A DNA stretch of 9,489 bases, taken from the NCBI GenBank assembly GCA_003222935.1, contig QHXL01000281.1:1-9489 (forward strand). Direction: 5' to 3'. A program made the translations under genes and the position numbers. This stretch comes from Acidobacteriota bacterium. GTDB taxonomy: Bacteria > Acidobacteriota > Blastocatellia > Pyrinomonadales > Pyrinomonadaceae. This document shows, in pieces, positions 5,925-9,489 of this stretch (position 1 is the stretch's first letter; each line of letters begins with the position of its first letter). The notes beneath the pieces are model-generated. The model made no database searches. It was not told where the DNA came from and was given only the letters and a program-made list of their open reading frames with translations.

Positions 5925-7421
5925 CTACTTTCGTCTCTTCTTTTTCTTCTTCTTCTTCTGCTGCTGTTTCTTTCGTGGTGGCCCTGAAGGCAAAGCGGGC
6001 AAGGCACTCTGGTCGCCACCCATGTCGCCACCCAAACCACCGAAATCGGGCATACCCGCCATCTTTCGCATCATCTTGCTCTTGAAGCCGCCGCCACCAA
6101 ACATCCCGGAGCTCGATAGCTGTCGCATCATCTGTCTCATCTCGGTGTATTGCTTGATGAGTTGATTGACACTTTGTACGGTCGTTCCGGATCCGCGGGC
6201 GATTCGACGTCGTCGATTCGCATTCAAGATTCGATGATCATTTCGCTCCTCCCAGGTCATCGAGTCGATCATCGCCTCGGTGCGCTTGAGTTCCTGCTCC
6301 ATCAACTTCGACTGCTCGTCGTCGAGTTGGGGCATTCCGAATCCTCCTAAGAGTTGATCCGGGAGCATCTTCATGATTTTTGAGAAAGATCCTAATTTCT
6401 TAACTTGTCGTAACTGCGAACGAAAATCGTCTAACGTAAATTCGTTCTTTTGCAGCTTCTTGAGCTGTTCCTCGGCTTCTGATTGATCGACTTTCGACTG
6501 AACTTCTTCAATCAACGACAGAACGTCGCCCATGCCCAGGATTCGCTGGGCCACGCGATCCGGATAAAACGGTTCCAGCGCGTCGTAGCGCTCGCCCATA
6601 CCAACAAACTTTACCGGCTGCCCAATCACTTGCTTGATTGAGAGTGCCGCACCGCCACGAGCATCACCATCCATCTTGGTCAAAATCACACCTGTGATTC
6701 CAACCCGACGATGAAACTCCTCTGCCGACCGAACCGCGTCCTGGCCCGTCATGGCATCAGCGACAAACAATATTTCGACAGGACGAGTCTCATTCTTAAT
6801 ATTGACGAGCTCTTCCATCAGTTCGTCATCGATGTGCAACCGGCCTGCAGTATCGATGAGCAAAGTGTCGAACCCAGTCTGCTGCGCGTGCTTATGAGCT
6901 TCGCGGACAAGCGTCAACGGGTCGTTGGTTTCCGGATGTTCAAAGATCTGCTGACCGGCAGTTCGGGCGACTACCTTAAGCTGTTCACGAGCCGCCGGCC
7001 TGTAGATGTCCACTGAAACCAGGAGTGGTTTTCGATCCTGGTTTGTCGCAAGCCAGCGCGCGATTTTCCCGGTCGAGGTCGTCTTACCCGAACCTTGCAG
7101 CCCAACAATCATCACCGTGTTGGGTACCTGCTTGGTGAAAACCAGGCGAGACGATTGGCCGCCTAACAACTCAACCAATTCATCGAAAACAATCTTTACG
7201 ACTTGTTCTGACGGCTTGAGTTCCTGCCAAACTTGCTGACCTTCGGCCTTGTCTTTAACCGAAGCAATAAAGTCTTTGGCGACTTTATAGTTAACGTCCG
7301 CCTCGAGTAAGGCGAGACGAATCTCCCTTAGCGCCGCGTCGACGTGTTCCTTGGTCAGAACCCCCTCGCCGCGCAGATTCTTCAGTGTCCGCTTTAATTT
7401 GTCCGAAAGCGACTCAAACAT
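5925..7421 (-). CDS. ffh: Signal recognition particle protein Ffh (SRP54)
   Basis: Ffh is the SRP GTPase. With 4.5S RNA it binds signal sequences on translating ribosomes and docks with FtsY at the membrane. The 498-residue protein shows the N domain (1-~90, with EADVNYKVAKDF), then the G domain with P-loop GLQGSGKT (107-114), DTAGR (190-194) and TKMDGDARGG (248-257). The methionine-rich M domain (~300-437) includes the RNA-binding region RRRRIARGSGTTV (403-415). It is about 45 residues longer than E. coli Ffh: a Gly/Met-rich segment with FGGGGF and GGLGGDMGGD leads to a Pro-rich bit and a basic end, KKQQQKKKKKKKRRK. The ATG is preceded by a weak TAGGG. It is the first gene of the operon, about 35 bases after the predicted transcription start. 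Confidence 0.97.
   Translation of the reverse strand: MFESLSDKLKRTLKNLRGEGVLTKEHVDAALREIRLALLEADVNYKVAKDFIASVKDKAEGQQVWQELKPSEQVVKIVFDELVELLGGQSSRLVFTKQVPNTVMIVGLQGSGKTTSTGKIARWLATNQDRKPLLVSVDIYRPAAREQLKVVARTAGQQIFEHPETNDPLTLVREAHKHAQQTGFDTLLIDTAGRLHIDDELMEELVNIKNETRPVEILFVADAMTGQDAVRSAEEFHRRVGITGVILTKMDGDARGGAALSIKQVIGQPVKFVGMGERYDALEPFYPDRVAQRILGMGDVLSLIEEVQSKVDQSEAEEQLKKLQKNEFTLDDFRSQLRQVKKLGSFSKIMKMLPDQLLGGFGMPQLDDEQSKLMEQELKRTEAMIDSMTWEERNDHRILNANRRRRIARGSGTTVQSVNQLIKQYTEMRQMMRQLSSSGMFGGGGFKSKMMRKMAGMPDFGGLGGDMGGDQSALPALPSGPPRKKQQQKKKKKKKRRK
5936..5969. repeat. CTT/CTG triplet microsatellite in the ffh 3' end
   Basis: On the + strand there is a run of CTT-type triplets with one TTT, followed by three CTG triplets. 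They encode the seven-lysine run and the QQQ of the Ffh tail. Such triplet runs can change length by replication slippage without breaking the frame, so the tail length may vary between strains. Confidence 0.7.
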
Positions 7422-7462
7422 ATAACCCTAGGTGAATCTCCGCGCTGCGAACGGAAACGGAA

Positions 7463-7491
7463 AGGATAGCGACCACTCTAAAGTGTGTCAA
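7463..7491 (-). promoter_or_regulatory. Sigma70 promoter of the ffh-rplS operon
   Basis: On the minus strand a perfect -35 TTGACA (7491-7486) is followed by a 17-bp spacer and -10 TATCCT (7468-7463, four of six consensus bases). The predicted start near 7456 gives a leader of about 35 bases before the ffh ATG at 7421. Position, orientation and spacing all suit a housekeeping promoter for the whole cluster. Confidence 0.65.
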
Positions 7492-7672
7492 GGCGAGCTT
7501 TGGAGATAAATCTCGGTTGTAAACCTCTGTGTCACTAAAACTTACTTTCTCGTTGTCGGCCGCATCGATTTCGCCCACTAAGACAGGCTCGAATGAGGCT
7601 TTTGCGCTAAGCAGACTAACAGCACCCCGAACTCAAGTTTTGGGGCCAACCTCAAAAATGTCTACTTAGTAA
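7492..7672. other. Divergent intergenic stretch without recognised gene
   Basis: Part of the 403-bp gap between ffh and the TPR gene. I looked for an SRP RNA (next to ffh), tRNA, tmRNA and riboswitch-like structure on both strands and found none. The only structure is a modest hairpin at 7638-7657 (TTTTGGGG against CCTCAAAA, one G-T pair on the + strand), with no T-run after it. Short reading frames here lack ribosome binding sites. Confidence 0.5.
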
Positions 7673-7696
7673 ACAGTTAACTGTACGGGCCCCCGT
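7673..7696. promoter_or_regulatory. Two adjoining palindromes, candidate operator
   Basis: A perfect 12-bp palindrome, ACAGTTAACTGT (7673-7684), is directly followed by the symmetric element ACGGGCCCCCGT (7685-7696; 5-bp arms around CC). Such back-to-back dyads often bind dimeric regulators. They lie about 130 bp upstream of the TPR gene and about 180 bp upstream of the ffh promoter. No binding protein can be named. Confidence 0.3.
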
Positions 7697-7787
7697 TCCT
7701 GTGCTAAATTCAACCCGAATTAGTCGGTTGCGGCACAGAGTCTTAGTAGATTTAGCCATACCCTTCCACCTACTAAAAAAAACGTAA

Positions 7788-7816
7788 TGAAAAGTCTGCT
7801 CAATTGAGCATTTAAT
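7788..7816 (+). promoter_or_regulatory. Candidate promoter with central palindrome before the TPR gene
   Basis: A perfect 14-bp palindrome, TGCTCAATTGAGCA (7797-7810), is followed at once by TTTAAT (7811-7816), a five-of-six match to a -10 box. Seventeen bases upstream is TGAAAA (7788-7793), a poor -35 with three of six matches. If used, transcription would begin near 7823-7825, at the ATG of the TPR gene, giving a leaderless mRNA; this fits the lack of a Shine-Dalgarno sequence there. The palindrome would then be an operator in the spacer. An A8 run lies just upstream (7775-7782). Confidence 0.35.
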
Positions 7817-7824
7817 GGACTTGA

Positions 7825-9489
7825 ATGGATAAACGTGTCGGTCTCGGGTCACAGGACCCTGACCAAGCCCACTCAACAGAGAGAGGTGTGGTTGACCTCG
7901 CTGACGCTCGCGTCAGATTGCGCTCGCGTGCGAAACCAACAAATGAGGCGCTCATGGGCGAGTTGGACGAGATCCGCTCGCTGCTCGATCAGGGTTTATC
8001 GACCGAGGCTAAAGATCGGCTGACCTCCCTAATTTCCTTATCACGACACAATCCGACCGTGCTTGCGCTTGCCAGATGCGCGTTATCGACTGCCTTAGAA
8101 CAGCAAGGCCACTATCGAGACTCCCTCGCTGCCGTTTCCATGTATGAGGCGCCGGAATCACGTGCCAAGCTCGACGATCAAACAGTCAGTTACCTGCGAG
8201 TCCAAATAGGCCTGGGTTACAACTACAACGGGGACCATCCAAAAGCGATCGCCATGCTCAAAGCGACGCTTCGAGACTACTCCGAAAGCGGCAGCGTCAA
8301 GCTGGGTCATATCTACGCTGCGCTATCGCGCACCTATCGAACCATCAGTGAGTACCCGATCGCTCGTGATTATGCTCAACGTGCACTCGAGAGTTTTCGA
8401 CAAAGCGGCGACTGGCGCGGTCTAGCCGAGTCGTACTTCGGCGTCGGCGTTGCTGACATCCAGGAAGGTCACTACGAGTCAGGTCTCGAAAACCTTGAGC
8501 AAGCACTCAAGCTCATCGGTGTTCGACCTGCTGCTTACGTCCTCGGCAGGACCTACGCAAACATGGCTGGAGCCTGTTGGTTCCTGAAGCGACCTCAGGA
8601 AGGTATCGACTATCTCAAGAAAGCGATCACCTATTACGAACGCACCGATCATAAGACTAACGCTGCTGACGGTTACAACAACCTCGGTATAAACCTGATC
8701 CTGATCGGACAATGGGATCGTGCGCAGGAAGCACTCGAGCGCGCACTTTCGCTCGCTACTGAAGTCGATGAACGCGGCGGAAAAGTCCCAATGATTTTGG
8801 ATTCGCTAGGCGAACTGCACATGCTCCGCGGCGACCTCGATCAAGCAAAAGATTATTTGAGTCGTGCGGTGTCTCTGGCGACTGAAAATGGAAACAAGTG
8901 GTATGCAGGTCAGGCGCTACGGACGCTGGGTCGCTGTTACCTAACGATCGCTGACCCGTCAAAGGCACTCAAGAAGGCACAAGAAGCACTGACCCTTGCA
9001 GAAACGATCGGCGATCGACAGGCCATCTGCGAATCACAGTTAATCTCGGCTGAAGCTCACTTGCTCAATCGCGATCTTGACGAATGCGCTAAACAACTCC
9101 AATTCGTTACTGCCGAGACCAGCGACTCCGCAACGGATCTTGGTTTTAGCGGAGAAGCACATCGCCTTTCAGGGATGCTCGCGATGGCGCGTTCGGATCC
9201 ATCAGCTGCAGCTCAACATTTCGGCAGTAGCGTTTCTATCTTCGACATGTTGGGTGATCGATATCGCTCGGCCCGTGCCCATCTCGAACTTGGTCGCGCA
9301 TACGCCACGATCCTGCCCGATCGCGCTGGGGAGCATCTTTCACGAGCACTTAACACATTTCGCGAACTCGGTGCCAAGCTCGATCTGTCGCGCGCCGAAG
9401 AAGAACTCCGCGACCTGGCTCGCGTAACTCCTAAACGAACGGAAGAACAGTCAGCCTTAACTCAACTCCTAACACTGCGATTGGCCGAA
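7825..9489 (+). CDS. Large TPR-repeat protein, probable N-terminal part of a regulator (3' end outside window)
   Basis: An uninterrupted frame of 555 codons runs off the right edge. The start is ATG at 7825, directly preceded by an in-frame TGA, with no clear Shine-Dalgarno sequence; a later in-frame ATG at 7954 is possible. The first ~45 residues are charged and basic. From ~residue 46 (ELDEIRSLLDQGLSTEAKDRL) the protein is almost all helix-pair repeats of TPR type. Clear units include YANMAGACWFLKRPQEGIDY (~245), NNLGINLILIGQWDRAQEAL (~285), DSLGELHMLRGDLDQAKDYL (~326) and LRTLGRCYLTIADPSKALKK (~365), and the motif ARAHLELGRAYATILPDRAG lies near 490. TPR domains bind proteins or peptides. 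From memory, similar acidobacterial proteins carry this TPR block ahead of GAF and sigma54-activator or other signalling domains; the visible end (LTQLLTLRLAE) would fit a linker into such a domain. No signal peptide or membrane segment is seen, so it is probably cytoplasmic. Confidence 0.85.
   Translation, partial: MDKRVGLGSQDPDQAHSTERGVVDLADARVRLRSRAKPTNEALMGELDEIRSLLDQGLSTEAKDRLTSLISLSRHNPTVLALARCALSTALEQQGHYRDSLAAVSMYEAPESRAKLDDQTVSYLRVQIGLGYNYNGDHPKAIAMLKATLRDYSESGSVKLGHIYAALSRTYRTISEYPIARDYAQRALESFRQSGDWRGLAESYFGVGVADIQEGHYESGLENLEQALKLIGVRPAAYVLGRTYANMAGACWFLKRPQEGIDYLKKAITYYERTDHKTNAADGYNNLGINLILIGQWDRAQEALERALSLATEVDERGGKVPMILDSLGELHMLRGDLDQAKDYLSRAVSLATENGNKWYAGQALRTLGRCYLTIADPSKALKKAQEALTLAETIGDRQAICESQLISAEAHLLNRDLDECAKQLQFVTAETSDSATDLGFSGEAHRLSGMLAMARSDPSAAAQHFGSSVSIFDMLGDRYRSARAHLELGRAYATILPDRAGEHLSRALNTFRELGAKLDLSRAEEELRDLARVTPKRTEEQSALTQLLTLRLAE

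Noticed and set aside
7638..7657. Hairpin TTTTGGGG/CCTCAAAA as a terminator
   Set aside because: It has one G-T pair on one strand (an A-C mismatch on the other), no T-run on either side, and no gene ends nearby.
7422..7824. SRP RNA, tRNA or riboswitch next to ffh
   Set aside because: The conserved SRP RNA core (GGTCAGG and GGAAGCAGCC type elements) is absent on both strands, and no cloverleaf or known aptamer pattern was seen.
7652..7876. 74-codon minus-strand ORF in the ffh/TPR gap
   Set aside because: It overlaps the start of the TPR gene antisense, lacks a ribosome binding site, and crosses the palindromic elements without any protein-like pattern.

Overview
The window looks like a chromosomal segment of a moderate-GC bacterium, most likely an acidobacterium (Blastocatellia-like). 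This rests on recalled resemblance of the TPR protein at the right end and the repeat protein at the left end to proteins of that group and of deltaproteobacteria. The taxonomic call is an inference and no marker gene settles it.

Left end (1-1200, + strand): the 3' part of a conserved repeat protein of unknown function, then a 344-bp gap without a credible protein gene. That gap holds a near-perfect sigma70 promoter with an AT-rich upstream stretch, a region that folds like a 6S-type regulatory RNA, and a 13-bp GC-rich terminator hairpin.

Middle left (1213-3544, - strand): two family-4 glycosyltransferases 23 bp apart, probably acting on a cell-surface polysaccharide. The promoter-distal one carries a single-base frameshift that cuts off its last ~60 residues.

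Centre (3567-7491, - strand): a compact translation and protein-targeting operon in the order ffh - rpsP - khpA - rimM - trmD - rplS. It runs from a clear promoter at 7463-7491 to a hairpin at 3567-3593. The genes encode the signal recognition particle GTPase, ribosomal protein S16, a KH RNA-binding protein, the 16S maturation factor RimM, the tRNA m1G37 methyltransferase TrmD and ribosomal protein L19. This is a classic conserved cluster linking ribosome assembly, reading-frame maintenance and membrane targeting. Oddities are a poly-lysine tail on Ffh encoded by a triplet repeat, a TTG start on rpsP preceded by a GNRA-capped hairpin, and a Glu in TrmD where the E. coli enzyme has its catalytic Asp.

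Right end (7422-9489): a 403-bp divergent intergenic region with several perfect palindromes, then a large TPR protein on the + strand that runs off the window (555 codons visible). Its start has no Shine-Dalgarno sequence. A 14-bp palindrome lies between a candidate -35 and -10 placed so that transcription would begin at or next to the ATG. No CRISPR array, tRNA, rRNA, transposon or phage gene was seen. No wholly new system is evident; the best leads are the 6S-like RNA locus and the control region of the TPR gene.
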